From positions 1 through 64,000 of the forward strand of contig JAHQIW010004746.1 in NCBI GenBank assembly GCA_019055375.1: a DNA stretch of 64,000 bases, given 5' to 3'. The stretch comes from Parelaphostrongylus tenuis. Lineage: Eukaryota; Nematoda; Chromadorea; Rhabditida; Metastrongylidae. Position 1 is the stretch's first letter; each line of letters opens with the position of its first letter. The translations under genes and the position numbers were made by a program. The notes below the pieces were generated by a model. The model worked only from the letters and a program-made list of their open reading frames with translations, was not told the origin of the DNA and searched no databases. Below, one piece after another: positions 11,411-20,874 of the stretch.

Positions 11411-11765
11411 GCCAAGTTACCTCAACGTAGCTCTGGTAATTTGCATAGCGATTTCTATGTAACTTCTGGAATAAAATTTAGCAGCGGCAAATTGGACAAC
11501 GGCTTCCATATCGAACCTCGGCAGTGATATCATTGTAGTATACAGGAAGTATTTGCAGGCGAAACGGTTACCTCAATGTCGCTTTGGTAGTTTGAACAGC
11601 GATTTCCATGTGAAATCTGCCGGGCAATTTAGAAATGACAGACTGGGCAACTACTTCCACGTGGAATCTCGACAGTAATATTTCTGCGGCAATCCATGGG
11701 CTTTTCAACGTGATATCGTTACCTCGATATTGCTCTGGTAGTTTCAACAACGATTTCAGGTTTGA
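11405..11765. repeat. About 151-bp tandem repeat, locus 1b
   Basis: Just over two units. TAAAATTTAGCAGCGGCAA (near 11472) pairs with GGCAATTTAGAAATGACAG (near 11623), about 151 bases apart. GGTTACCTCAATGTCGCT and CGTTACCTCGATATTGCT also recur in step. It is a continuation of the array left of the repeat C copy. Confidence 0.8.
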
Positions 11766-11769
11766 TGTT

Positions 11770-12835
11770 TGAGAAGAACTAATTTTACAGTCGTGTATGA
11801 AGAGGTTGGAATTTAATACTCAAAGCATTCCTTCAAGGTGTAGCTTACTACCTAAAGATAATCCAAAGAGGTCTTCAAAAAAAAGATGCCCGGAAGAAAG
11901 TAAGTTTAAAGTGTTGGAATTGCAATATTGAGTTTTGTAGCGGCACTACAAACATCAAGACAATGCGATTTCAAGCATTTCTAACGATATATAGATTGAT
12001 CAGATTCGGCTTCTTTCTATTTAATCTCCCATACCAGACTCTTAACATTTTGCTTGGGAGTAGTCACTTATATGTTTCGTGTGGTTATGGGTACGGTGGC
12101 AAACATGAATGAAACCTTAGTTACAAGTGCAGCGATATCCCCATTGAGTTCCATCAAGCTGTAATCCACGAAGGATAGGCCTTATCATAGAAGTCATTGT
12201 AGTGTCATTATTATGGAATCAAACTGTCAAGAGCTTTATCTCTATGAAATTGAAACGTTGTCTTACCTTCATTTTGCTGTTATCTCAACTCTCTTTACGT
12301 CTCTAATTTCAATTATGATCTTGGGGTGTCATCTTTATGTTCGCTGTTGATTTCACAAATTTTTCTCTCATTGTCATTACCACTATTTGAAGATGGTGGC
12401 GACTTATAATAACTGTGAGGAGTGTGTGCACAGAGCAAAGAAATGAGTCACGCTATTGTTCAATATTGAACTTATTTTGAAGGGCGTCTCTATTAGTAAT
12501 CTAACACAGACCAAATTTGTGTTGGTGTAGAAACCGCTACGATACATCTGTTATTGTATACGCCACATTCATTCTCTTGTGCGTCATTCTTATGGATTTA
12601 GGCAACGTTGAAGTGCCTGAAATGGCATAGACATTTTGCTGAATCAGCGAGTTAACGGGAACTCACTTGCTCTCAGTCCATCCGCATGCGCCAATAAATA
12701 AGACAAAATGTGAATTGCAAGAATAGGAGGAAATGCGAGTATTACAAATGCTAAAGTCGCAGAAACACTCATGTATGAATTACTGTGAGTTTAGTGATCT
12801 ACTTCAATTGACGGGACAAATTGTACGTCTTCTCT
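11770..12835. other. No gene seen
   Basis: No open frame with a recognisable motif and no clear repeat. Intron-like or intergenic AT-rich sequence. Confidence 0.35.
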
Positions 12836-12840
12836 ATGTA

Positions 12841-13034
12841 GAGACATAGGGGACCCCCGAGAGGATTGGCTAGGATGAAGGGTACTGTCCGACTGACGAG
12901 GCTGTCAAGGCAGAAACGTGTGTATTGAGCTCTATAAGTGCCCATAAAAGACCACATAACATTTTGGCTCAAAAAATATATATCAGATATATTAAATTTT
13001 TGAGCGTGGTCTTAAGAAAACACTCGAAATAAAT
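12841..13034 (+). repeat. Repeat C copy, most complete (retrozyme-like)
   Basis: It holds, in order, a hammerhead-like motif (12887-12930), CTCTATAAGTGCCC, then two long complementary arms: AAAGACCAC...GGCTCAAAAAA (about 12947-12976) and AATTTTTGAGCGTGGTCTTAA (about 12994-13014). These can fold into a hairpin. The copy ends in CACTCGAAATAAA. A small element with a hammerhead and a strong hairpin but no protein is what animal and plant retrozymes look like; this identity is inference. Confidence 0.7.
12887..12930 (+). ncRNA. Hammerhead ribozyme-like motif in repeat C
   Basis: CUGACGA is at 12893-12899 and GAAA at 12913-12916. A self-complementary (with wobbles) CGUGUG serves as stem III, then UA at 12923-12924 gives the UH cleavage site. 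Stem I can pair CGA upstream with UUG downstream. Stem II is weaker than at 5579-5590. All invariant boxes are present. Confidence 0.6.
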
Positions 13035-13058
13035 GCGATTTACACTATAGTTACAATA

Positions 13059-13428
13059 ATCAATCAGAATTCATTTTCTTTGACCACCTATTGCGGTGGC
13101 ATGGTGTTACAATAAACCCAATAATGTAGAGTGGTGTGCAAAAACATTTGCGTCAGCTGAAATTCGAATCCAGATCTCACTCTTTCCGGGAAGCGGTGCT
13201 GAACCGTTTTACTACCGTAGTCCGTTTTGGACACCACTCCTACGCTACAAAACGCGTTATCTCTTAACAGCCAACGGTCTACGGTCTGGCGTGGGCAGTC
13301 ACTATCGACATTGAACCCATTCCCAGCTGACGCAAATGTTTTTGTACACTACTCTACATTATTGGGTTTATTGCAACGACATACTACCGCAATGGGCGGT
13401 CAAATAAAATGAATTCTGATTGATTATT
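13059..13428. mobile_element. Palindromic element with about 105-bp terminal inverted repeats and a tRNA-like head
   Basis: The left arm (AATAATCAATCAGAATTCAT... through CCACTCTACATT-complement words) and the right arm ending GAATTCTGATTGATTATT are inverted near-copies of each other, about 105 bases long. Inside the left arm a minus-strand tRNA-like unit (about 13235-13145) has its B-box (GGATTCGAATTTC read on the minus strand) next to the arm. No protein is encoded, so it would be non-autonomous. Related units lie at 13430-13645, 14165-14525, 18265-18435 and 58098-58245. Confidence 0.8.
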
Positions 13429-13429
13429 G

Positions 13430-13645
13430 AAATCCAATATTTGTCAGCATAAGTGAAAATCAGTGTCGATAGTGACTGCCTACGCCAGATCGTAGACGGT
13501 TGGCTGTTGACAGATATCGCGTTGTAGCGTAGAAAGAGTGGTTTCCAAACGAGCGACGGTAGTGGAACGGTTCAGCATCCGCTTCCGAAAGGAGATCTGG
13601 TTCGAATCTCAGCTGACGCAATCCTTTGCACACCACTCTAAATTA
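13430..13645 (+). repeat. Partial copy of the palindromic tRNA-head element
   Basis: It repeats, in opposite orientation, the interior of the neighbouring 13059-13428 element: GTCGATAGTGACTGCC, then TAGACGGTTGGCTGTT, a tRNA-like head with GGTTCGAATCTC at 13592, and the CAGCTGACGCAA...GCACACCACTCTA outer arm. Confidence 0.75.
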
Positions 13646-13671
13646 TGGATTATTGTAACTATAGTTACAGT

Positions 13672-13970
13672 GAGCGCATGTGGCGCAGGGCTAGAGGTGC
13701 TCTGCGTCGCACACGAGGTCACTGGTTCGATCTCGCGCTCATGGCTCACCATGCCATCCATCCCTCCGGGTCGGTAAATTGTACCAGACAGGTCTCAGAC
13801 TTGTCTGGGAGGATATGCAGCACTGACTCGGTTCAGCGGGAGGCCACCGTGAGTCATTGTAAGGCCAGATGTGCATTCAATCACCTCAACGAAGTTAAAA
13901 TTGGAGTCGAATGCATGGCGCATCCCTCAGGATTGATTAACGCCGAGAGCCTTATCCTTTATCCTTTATA
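13672..13970 (+). repeat. SINE-A copy, near full length
   Basis: The A-box is TGTGGCGCAGGGCTAGAGGTGC and the B-box is ACTGGTTCGATCTCGCGC. The body has CCATCCCTCCGGGTCGGTAA and GAGGATATGCAGCACTGAC, then GAATGCATGGCGCATCCCTC. The tail is TTATCCTTTATCCTTTATA. It is one of the best copies and could serve as a reference with 25390-25690. Confidence 0.9.
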
Positions 13971-14164
13971 GTTACAGTAAACTTTGATAACTCGGAAGGA
14001 CAGTTCCGATACCAGACTTGTTTTCTACGAAGGTCATTTTGATGCGGTGTAAGATCGGGAAAAGAAAATTACGTTTCATCTTTGACGTCTATCATTTGCA
14101 AGGCCAGGGTCTATGCTTTTTCATAGATAGTTGATGATAATTAGATAACCGAATTCTTTCTAAT

Positions 14165-14525
14165 TGATCGATTTTAGCGGTGATATGATGATATACTCAA
14201 TGATGTTGAGTGATGCGCAAAACTTTAACATCAGTGGAATTCGAACTGACATTTGACCTTTTCCGGGGGCGCGTGCTTGACATCATACCCCCGCTAAAAG
14301 CGGTCAGAAGAAGAATTTTCTCGATCATACATATATTCAATACCTGTTAGCATGACCGGGTTTAGTGCCGATATCGATTACCATGCCAAACCGTTGACGG
14401 TTGGTTGCCGATAGACTGAACAAGCGTCGGTAGTGCAATTGGGTAAGCACGTGCCCAACGAGAAGGTGAAAGGCGGGTTGAGTCCCGCCTCACGTCAAAG
14501 TTTTGCACATCACTCTTCTAGATAT
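14165..14525. mobile_element. Palindromic element with two outward-facing tRNA-like heads
   Basis: A minus-strand tRNA-like unit (about 14300-14225) and a plus-strand unit (about 14428-14505, with GGGTTGAGTCCCGCC as B-box) face outward. Each is flanked outside by the shared AAAGTTTTGC(A/G)CATCACTC arm, inverted between the two ends. It is more diverged than the 13059 element but of the same plan. Confidence 0.7.
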
Positions 14526-14660
14526 ATCATTTGATAGAAAATCTCTACAATTCAAAGTTCGACTTTCTATAAACCTCGGCATAATTAATTGTTATATGAA
14601 AATCGAGAAAACTTATCTTGATTAGCTGACGCGAGGTTGGTAAATTAGTCGTAGAAGTTC

Positions 14661-14695
14661 GGCTGACGTTTCGGCCACCCGCCTTCTTCAGAGCC
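14661..14695 (-). ncRNA. Hammerhead ribozyme-like motif in PLE 3' tail
   Basis: On the minus strand: stem I GGCU (14695-14692), CUGAAGA (14691-14685), an extra A then stem II GGC/GCC around a GGGUG loop, GAAA (14672-14669), a one-base-pair C-G stem III, UC (14666-14665), and stem I AGCC (14664-14661). Stem I pairs perfectly over 4 bp. The minimal stem III fits the dimer-type hammerheads described for PLEs. It is the best conserved of the tail motifs here. Confidence 0.65.
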
Positions 14696-14921
14696 TGGGC
14701 GTATGTAGTATTAGTCTATTTGAATGATTCGGATGGTCTTATTTATATGCTGCCTAGGTCAGGTTAGAAGATCAAACGAAGAAAGGGCGCGAGATCTCGT
14801 GTGATGGTGACGCACTCGTCCTTCCGGTTCATTTCGGGATTTTGGGCGTTTATCCAAAATGCCTCAAGAGTCTTGCTCGTGGATGTTTTTGATTCCTGCG
14901 CTAGGATTGTGGACAGTCACA

Positions 14922-15152
14922 TCAAAATCGTTGTTGTTGTTTTTGTGCCCTATGTAAACCTAAAGGTTTCGTTTTATCTATTTTAGATTTACTATCTAGA
15001 TGTTCTTTTATGCGGATGAAAAGTGGTCTACCCGTTTCGCCTATGTATTCTTCCTCGCATGTTTTACATGTTAGTAAATAATTGTGCACCGATGTCATAC
15101 AATCTCCCTCTTTTCCGTTAGGGCAAATCATACAGTTTTTGGTGTTACACAA
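14922..15152 (-). pseudogene. PLE GIY-YIG endonuclease fragment
   Basis: The 76-codon frame holds CNTKNCMICPNGKEGDC (cysteine cluster preceding the PLE nuclease), LLTCKTCEEEYIGETGRPLF with the YIG half of the GIY-YIG motif, then RIKEHL with the catalytic Arg. It is the nicking endonuclease domain of the element. It ends early, before the expected catalytic Glu, and is separated by a frame change from the upstream linker. Confidence 0.85.
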
Positions 15153-15309
15153 CTGATCATAAGTCTATTGCGGATCAGCTGTTGGCGTCTGGTGGGAGGT
15201 GGGATTTCGATAACTACCACGGAATTTTCAAGACCGCATCTTTTTAGGCACCTTTTAACGGCGCTACTAATTTCATTTGATATAAATGGCAATTTGAAGG
15301 GAACTTTAT

Positions 15310-15582
15310 TCAGGTGCGGAGTATTGTTCTTTCGGGACCTAATTCCACTTTTTGAATATTCCAAGTAGCAGATGTTTTGTAGCCGTTGGAAATGGCAATT
15401 TTTCGTGCCAAGTCTAATAATTCGTTCCTTTCCTCTTCTCCTGTGCACACATTTTTAGCCGTTTGAAACATGTTTTTATTTAACGATTTTTTCATGTGTG
15501 AAGGATGAGAGGAAAGGTGATTGACCAAAATGTTTTTGTTACTTGGTTTTCGATACCATTTTGTACTATAGCCACTATCCAA
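15310..15582 (-). pseudogene. PLE RT-endonuclease linker fragment
   Basis: The 90 codons include YSTKWYRKPSNKNILVNHLS, just after the RT palm in PLE proteins, and NMFQTAKNVCTGEEERNELL. They are homologous to residues following YIDD in the 29683-30288 and 45534-46097 frames. A second frame (15128-15448) continues with FISNEISSAVKRCLKRCGLE, so a frameshift lies near 15400. Confidence 0.8.
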
Positions 15583-15600
15583 AAGCTTTACTTGGATGTT

Positions 15601-15801
15601 TCAGAATGGAAGCCAGCTCCCGTTTGGACCTTCTCGCGTTAATTTTATATGCTTTGACTGCCCGTTCAAGACTTCACAATATTTGTCCATTTCCTCTTGT
15701 GTGGAACAGACAATGAAGCAATCGTCTATATACCGGCAGTAGCAGCAATGGGCGGTGAACGAGAACTGGAGCTTCCACCTTATACATGAAAGCGATGGCA
15801 A
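15601..15801 (-). pseudogene. PLE reverse transcriptase fragment with YIDD motif
   Basis: The frame contains CRYIDDCFIVCSTQEEMDKY, the YxDD catalytic motif C of Penelope-type reverse transcriptase, and ends at WLPF, where the family continues LPFLNVQI. The upstream RT part is missing; the element breaks off near 15850. Confidence 0.88.
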
Positions 15802-16134
15802 GACGGTGCTGTACGTTGACCCATGGCTAATCCCCTGAGTTGTGTGGAGTATCTCGATTACCGAACAAAAATCTCTATAATTCGGACCTTAGTTCGAATT
15901 CAGAAAAGATTTCATAGAGCGCTGTACGAGCAGAAAAAGGAATACGTGTATACTAGAGTAGTTAGCCATTGGCTTGAAGATTAAAGCTTGTTTATTTGAT
16001 ATGCAAAGAGAGGATAAGAATCCGAAATCTATAGAACGAAACCACGTGTTTTCTACAATTATAAACCAGGAACATTTTTCTAAAACGGTGGAGGAAATCA
16101 TGTGATCAACTGATTCCAAGCGTTGTGGCAACTT

Positions 16135-16360
16135 TCGAATATTTTATATAATTGAAAATGCCACATATATCGCAGTTAGTTTGTACAACTTACTGAATTC
16201 ACTGAATTCTAAAAACAATATGATCCCATGGCTAACCAGCGTTTTTCTTCACACATAGGAGCTATCTATGCTTCAAAAACATTTGAGCGTTTGGAGCAAA
16301 CTGTGATATATCAAAGTAGAACCACACACCCAAGAATTTCTATAAAACGAAGAAAAATAT
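16135..16360. repeat. Repeat G copy
   Basis: It matches 32610-32830 in order: AAAAACAATATGAT, CATAGGAG then TATGCTTCAAA, CATTTGAG, and AAGAATTTCT..AA. The match is about 220 bases, quite diverged, and of unknown type. Confidence 0.5.
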
Positions 16361-16419
16361 CATAATCTTGCCGTCCTGAGCAGGCTAAGCAATCGAAGAT
16401 TACTTAGGCCGCACACATA

Positions 16420-16685
16420 ATGCATCTTAACGATAGCCGTTGGAGGGGATCCGTTACTGACGAATTCATTGTGATCCTTCGAACTCGACAGACAGTTTTC
16501 TTTGCGAAAATCCTAGAGGAAAAATCATATGGTGATCGAAAAATTCCTGCAACAAGATCAACCCATTGCGCTCTTCTGAGCTCTAGAAAAGTGGAAGATT
16601 TACTGGCGCCCAAAGGAAGCCAACGGCCAAAATCGAATTACTCGACAATCAACGGAACTGCAGGTGACAGATAACGGAATGTATA
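16420..16685 (+). pseudogene. RTE-type retrotransposon 3' relic
   Basis: The 84-codon frame resembles the C-terminal end of the RTE protein encoded at 35310-37990: HLNDSRWRGSVTDEFI against the family's RFNDNRW-type motif, FFAKILEEKSYG, then GGAAGATTTACTGGCGCCC, as in the last coding part of RTE. The GGTGACAGATAA end matches the short tail seen at about 35315. It is clearly decayed. Confidence 0.6.
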
Positions 16686-16919
16686 TATACAGCGCCATTT
16701 ATGATCTTATGAGAAAACTATCCCTTCACCTAGCTTCTGTGCTCCTTTTTCACGTAGTAGTAACATTTCGTAACTTCTTTTTATTATTCTCTTGATAATA
16801 TTACAAACGGTTTGACTCAATGTTGAAACCTGCCTTTTGGCAGCAACGATAAGTCTGGCGTGGAAATCATACGATGGTGACCATTCTACTAGGCTGAGGA
16901 AAAAGTTCCTTAACACTCG

Positions 16920-17500
16920 CGAAAAATTCCCAAGACCGACTGTCTATTAACCTCGGCATCCTTCAATATATCCTAATTTTCTTCTCTAAGCGAAACACGA
17001 GATGTTACATTAATTTTTATTCAACAGCTGACGTCGCGGCAGTTCGCCTTCTTCAGAGCCTGGAAAGGTCAAATTGTCTGCAATCCAATTAGTCAAACAC
17101 CTCCTTCTCTTCTAGAAAAAAACATCAGACCTAGATTTCAATGGCATCAAGTACAAAATCAACTCTCAGCATACTCATCACTTTTTATATGTGCTCCAAT
17201 GAATGATTCGTGGAAATTTACGGAAGGGGATCACATCGGCTCGTAATGTACCCTTTACATCACAACAAGAGCCCCACATACTGACTCATATCATGAGTGA
17301 TAACGAGGCATTCCTCCCTACGGTTTATGGTTGGACTGGTCGTGTTAATCCAAAACACTTTCAAAATCTTTCGCGCTGATATTTTCTGTTCTTGCGTAAA
17401 GATGGTGACTTCGATGTCAAAATCTACTCCGTCATACTCGTCTTCGATGTCAAAATCTACTCACTCGCGAAGAACTCAAATCAGTTCAGATTTTATGTTT
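16920..17500 (-). mobile_element. PLE subfamily 1, 3' end fragment
   Basis: The minus strand carries the end of the endonuclease frame (DFDIEVTIFTQEQKISARKI, with the NRREECLVITHDMS end near 17290-17310) and the shared 3' tail with CTGAAGAAGGCGAACTGCCG. A 21-base stretch of the coding region is duplicated at 17408-17460. It is truncated on its 5' side near 17500. Confidence 0.75.
17026..17060 (-). ncRNA. Decayed hammerhead-like motif in PLE tail
   Basis: CUGAAGA and stem II GGC/GCC are kept, and GUCAGCUG follows. The GAAA box reads GCGA, so the core is damaged. Confidence 0.4.
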
Positions 17501-18264
17501 GTTTCACACAGTGTCTGTTATTGTAAATTCATGGGAATCTCAGGATTATTTCCATAAGAGCAGCTATACTGAGTCTGCGATGCGTTGAAAGAAGGGTATC
17601 TGACAATGATTCGTGAAAACCGTGCGCTGTTTCTACAAGGCAGTACCAAACCTCACACCGCAAAGAAATCTGAGGAAAAGTTTGATGTAGAGGTCCGTCC
17701 GCACCCAGCCTACAGTTCAGATGCTGCGCCGTCTTATGCGAGGTCTTTTCCACTCAATGGAATGCCTACGTCAACGCTGATTCGAGACGTTTGATCAAGT
17801 CGAAGAGGCATGACAGGTGTTTTTTGATTCAAAGCCCAGGGAATGGTATTTCGAGCAGATCCAGAAGCCTGCAGATCTTTTGTGAAAGATCGTGTATAAT
17901 GATAGTGTTTATTTTGCGGAGTAATTTTTGCTATTTTCAATAGAATTTACGTATAAACTTTCAATTTTCAGTGGCTGTTATGGAACTTTTTCTCAAAAGC
18001 GACAACTTGGCACCGTCAGCTGATTCGACAGACAGTGCTCCACTAAACTAGCTGCTGCATTTTCGAATAGTCTAACTACTATACCACAGCTAACAGACTG
18101 TTTTCATCCATATCCTACCAACAACGCCAATTTTGTTACAAACGGTCAAGGGACTAAATGATAAAGAAATAAATTATTGGATTCGAAGCAAGACAGCGCC
18201 AGACCTAACCTTGTGTATTGGTCTTAATTTTGAAGGTAGAACAAACAAAAGTTCTAGAGCATCA

Positions 18265-18435
18265 ATGTAGAGTGGTGTGCAAAAACATTGGTGCAGCGTC
18301 GGTGGTGCAGCGGTTCAGCAAACGCTCCCGGAGAGAGTGAGGTCTGGATTCGAATCCCGGCTGACGCAAATGTTTTTGCACACCACTCTACATTATTGGG
18401 TTTATTCCAACATCATAACACCGCAATACGCGGTC
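18265..18435 (+). repeat. Palindromic tRNA-head element, half copy
   Basis: Short inverted ends (AATGTAGAGTGGTGTGCAAA at 18265 and TTTGCACACCACTCTACATT at 18374) bracket an almost intact tRNA-like unit. The unit has A-box GTGGTGCAGCGGTTCAGCA and B-box GGATTCGAATCCCGG at 18347. It continues into the family's outer arm TTATTGGGTTTATTCCAACATC. It is the clearest pol III-type internal promoter of this family in the window. Confidence 0.75.
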
Positions 18436-18439
18436 AAAT

Positions 18440-20290
18440 AAAAATGAGTTTTAGGACACTATGGAGCACAGCTAATATTGGCCGTGATTGGTTGTTGAAT
18501 CACAATACAACGATCAGCATCAAGCACTTCAAAATGACGTCAAAACGCTTTGAATCCTTTCTGAAGCTTATAGCAGATACGCCTCTTGCAATTTTATTCG
18601 CTCAAAAACATACCAATTTTCAAGTTGATTCATCAATGATAGACACAGTGCTTCCTTGAGAAATGGTGCAACGAATATACAAAGAAATCCATAACCGGAA
18701 ACGAATGAAACTCACATATGCAGGATATAATGTTTAGAGTGTCCCAAAATATCCTGTAAGGCATCGTTGTACAGGTGAAATAACGAGCGAAAAGAAGCTT
18801 CTTCTGTCTTATCTAAGTGTATAATTCGAAAATAGATATCGATGAGATATTGCTAATAAAGCAGTGATTACAAGAGGTAAACTAACACCGAGATAATGTG
18901 GACTTCAAGAATTATCAACAGTACGTATAGCTACTAAAAATGCGATAGTCCGAAATAAAAAAACAGATATGAGAGGAGAATTAGTTATAGAAAGTTAGGA
19001 AATTATTGTGGTGATATCTGATTCTACTCGGGCAGTAGTCTTCAGTATGTGCAAATTCTTTCGTAGCTCCACAGTAAGTGCACTTATATGCCCAAAGATG
19101 AGGGCATCTACAACTAAGAAAAATTTAGCGAACCACAAATAACTCATAGAGTGTAGAGTAAATAAGATAAAAAGACGATGTTACACAATTTAAATGCTAA
19201 AAATTATTTTGATCAGACAATGATCAAGTAATTTAGGGTGATATTGGGGAGATCAGTGAGCTCGAGTCACTCGAAAAGGTTCAGCTATTAACGACTTTAA
19301 AAAGAGTAGTGGTTACGATCCCATCATTTTTATCCTATGACTTCGACAATAATTGAGATCGCTTTGGTGATTGATTGTCAAGATTTATCATAGCGACAGA
19401 TTGCATATTATTATAGTAAAGTTTAGGTAACTTGAGCAAGAAAATCAAAGTAGCGGAGAAAAATGGCCGTCTAAAGAAAAACTATTTTGAACCTAATGGT
19501 CCTAATAAAGTAGAGTAAAGGCAATTTAAGTTATAAGTATCTAGATAGTAACTCACGTAACAATTCCACGTTGCTTTGAGTTATGTTCACGCCAGATTCC
19601 ACTATTATGGATCGATGGAATCGGTCGGTTCTTATCGATGCACATGGACACGTAGCGGTTATAGCAAAATGAACACATCGGGCGACGACGACTCTGAACG
19701 GAAAACATTTACAGTAAACCAATGTTTAGTGCATGGTATTTCTAACCGTTTTCACAATTCGACGCCAGTACTGATATCGACGAATCACGCGAGGTGAATA
19801 TGTTGGCCAGTCGTGAATGTTCCACGGGGTAGGTTGAGCAACATGTTGGCCCGTACATATCGCGGCGAATTCCTGAAGTGAAGAAATTTTATGTTTCGAA
19901 ACTCTCGCGTCGATGTTAAAAGTCACTTTTCTTCTACACAGTACTTTCTGGGATAATTCTACGCATTCTATGCCCTTTCATGAAATTTTGAGTATATTCT
20001 CAAGTAGCTGTAGAAATTGTATGCAGACATAGGTTATAAATAGCAAACTTGACCTAGCGCCACCTTCAAAACTTGTAGTTACGAACTTAGGTCTTCAAGA
20101 AGTCGTAAAAAGTGTATTCTTAAGCAAATCTGCACCGCTTTTTTCATATAAAGAACCTTGTGTACATTTCTATTACTTCCTAGAATACTAACTCATCCGC
20201 AGAGCATTGATAAAAGTTTCAGTCGTATAGTAAAAAGAGTAGTTCAGAAAGTACCATGAAGCGAATAAAAACAGCATTCAAAATTTAGCC
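18440..20290. other. No supported gene
   Basis: Open frames here lack motifs. Around 19600-19790, phrases loosely resemble the start of ribosomal protein uL13, but in broken frames; that reading was rejected. No other structure was seen. Confidence 0.35.
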
Positions 20291-20297
20291 ACCTCAC

Positions 20298-20770
20298 GTA
20301 GTTCTCCTATGCCAAGAAGCGGGAAATCTGTTTCTCCAAGATGTGTAGCAGAAGGCGCCGCACCGATCAAGTTATCCTGAAGACAATAAATACTACTTAT
20401 TAATGGGGTATTTCAATAGATGAACATCTCGTTCCTCAATCGTTTTCCTGATTCACGTTTCAAGTGTGCTCATTGAAATCATGACACACCATATGATGGA
20501 AGCGAAGTGCGCGTAGCAATCAATATATATGGTTGTGAATTGTTCGAAAAGTACCTGATAAGAAAACGATTTTCCATGTTACCCTTGATGGTTTTTTCAG
20601 CACTGGCGTAGTAGCAAACGTTATGAAATTCATGGTTGTGAGGCGCAATTTCTAACAATCAGGCAATAAAACATAATATGAAGGAATATCGATCGTTTTT
20701 ATTACCTTTTCAAAGAAGAAACATCATAGCTCATGTCTAAAAAATTTCAGGAAAATCTTCTTAATTATTT
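20298..20770 (-). other. Candidate exons of an unrecognised gene
   Basis: Three exon-like blocks with splice-like borders lie on the minus strand. One spans about 20767-20738 (acceptor TTTTTTAG, donor GTAATA). One spans about 20660-20560 with IAPHNHEFHNVCYYASAEK and a donor AG/GTACTT. One is 20376-20298 (acceptor TTGTCTTCAG, donor GTGAGG), reading DNLIGAAPSATHLGETDF then PLLGIGEL. I do not recognise the protein. The phases of the three blocks do not join cleanly, so the model is incomplete or broken. Confidence 0.3.
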
Positions 20771-20874
20771 GTTTCAGATATTTGCGACGTCTTCGTTCTG
20801 TTAAGACATTATCACCTTTCTGGTACGTAAAACAGAATGCTCAACTCCATCAGGAATGTCACAGTAGTAAAAAA

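Larger units (their letters stand above)
14560..15850 (-). mobile_element. Penelope-like element, subfamily 2, 5'-truncated
   Basis: The 3' half of a PLE on the minus strand, from within the reverse transcriptase (about 15850, just after the MGQR-like motif) through a linker and the GIY-YIG endonuclease to a 3' tail with a hammerhead-like motif at 14661-14695. Frame changes between 15582, 15448 and 15152 show that it is no longer functional. It differs clearly from the 28-31 kb and 45-47 kb copies (only partial protein identity), hence a second subfamily. It matches the relic at 8100-8710. Confidence 0.9.

Noticed and set aside
13145..13235. Functional tRNA genes at the tRNA-like heads (also 18295, 25395, 32425, 51150, 58220).
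   Set aside because: They lack a paired acceptor stem and a clean anticodon arm, and they recur as parts of repeats. They are SINE or palindromic-element heads.
19576..19797. Possible ribosomal protein uL13 (L13a) pseudogene: NRSVLIDAHGH, VIAK and ISNRFHNS resemble the protein's start.
   Set aside because: The pieces lie in different frames, the conserved LLGRLAS is missing, and nothing of the later conserved part is seen. The resemblance may be chance.
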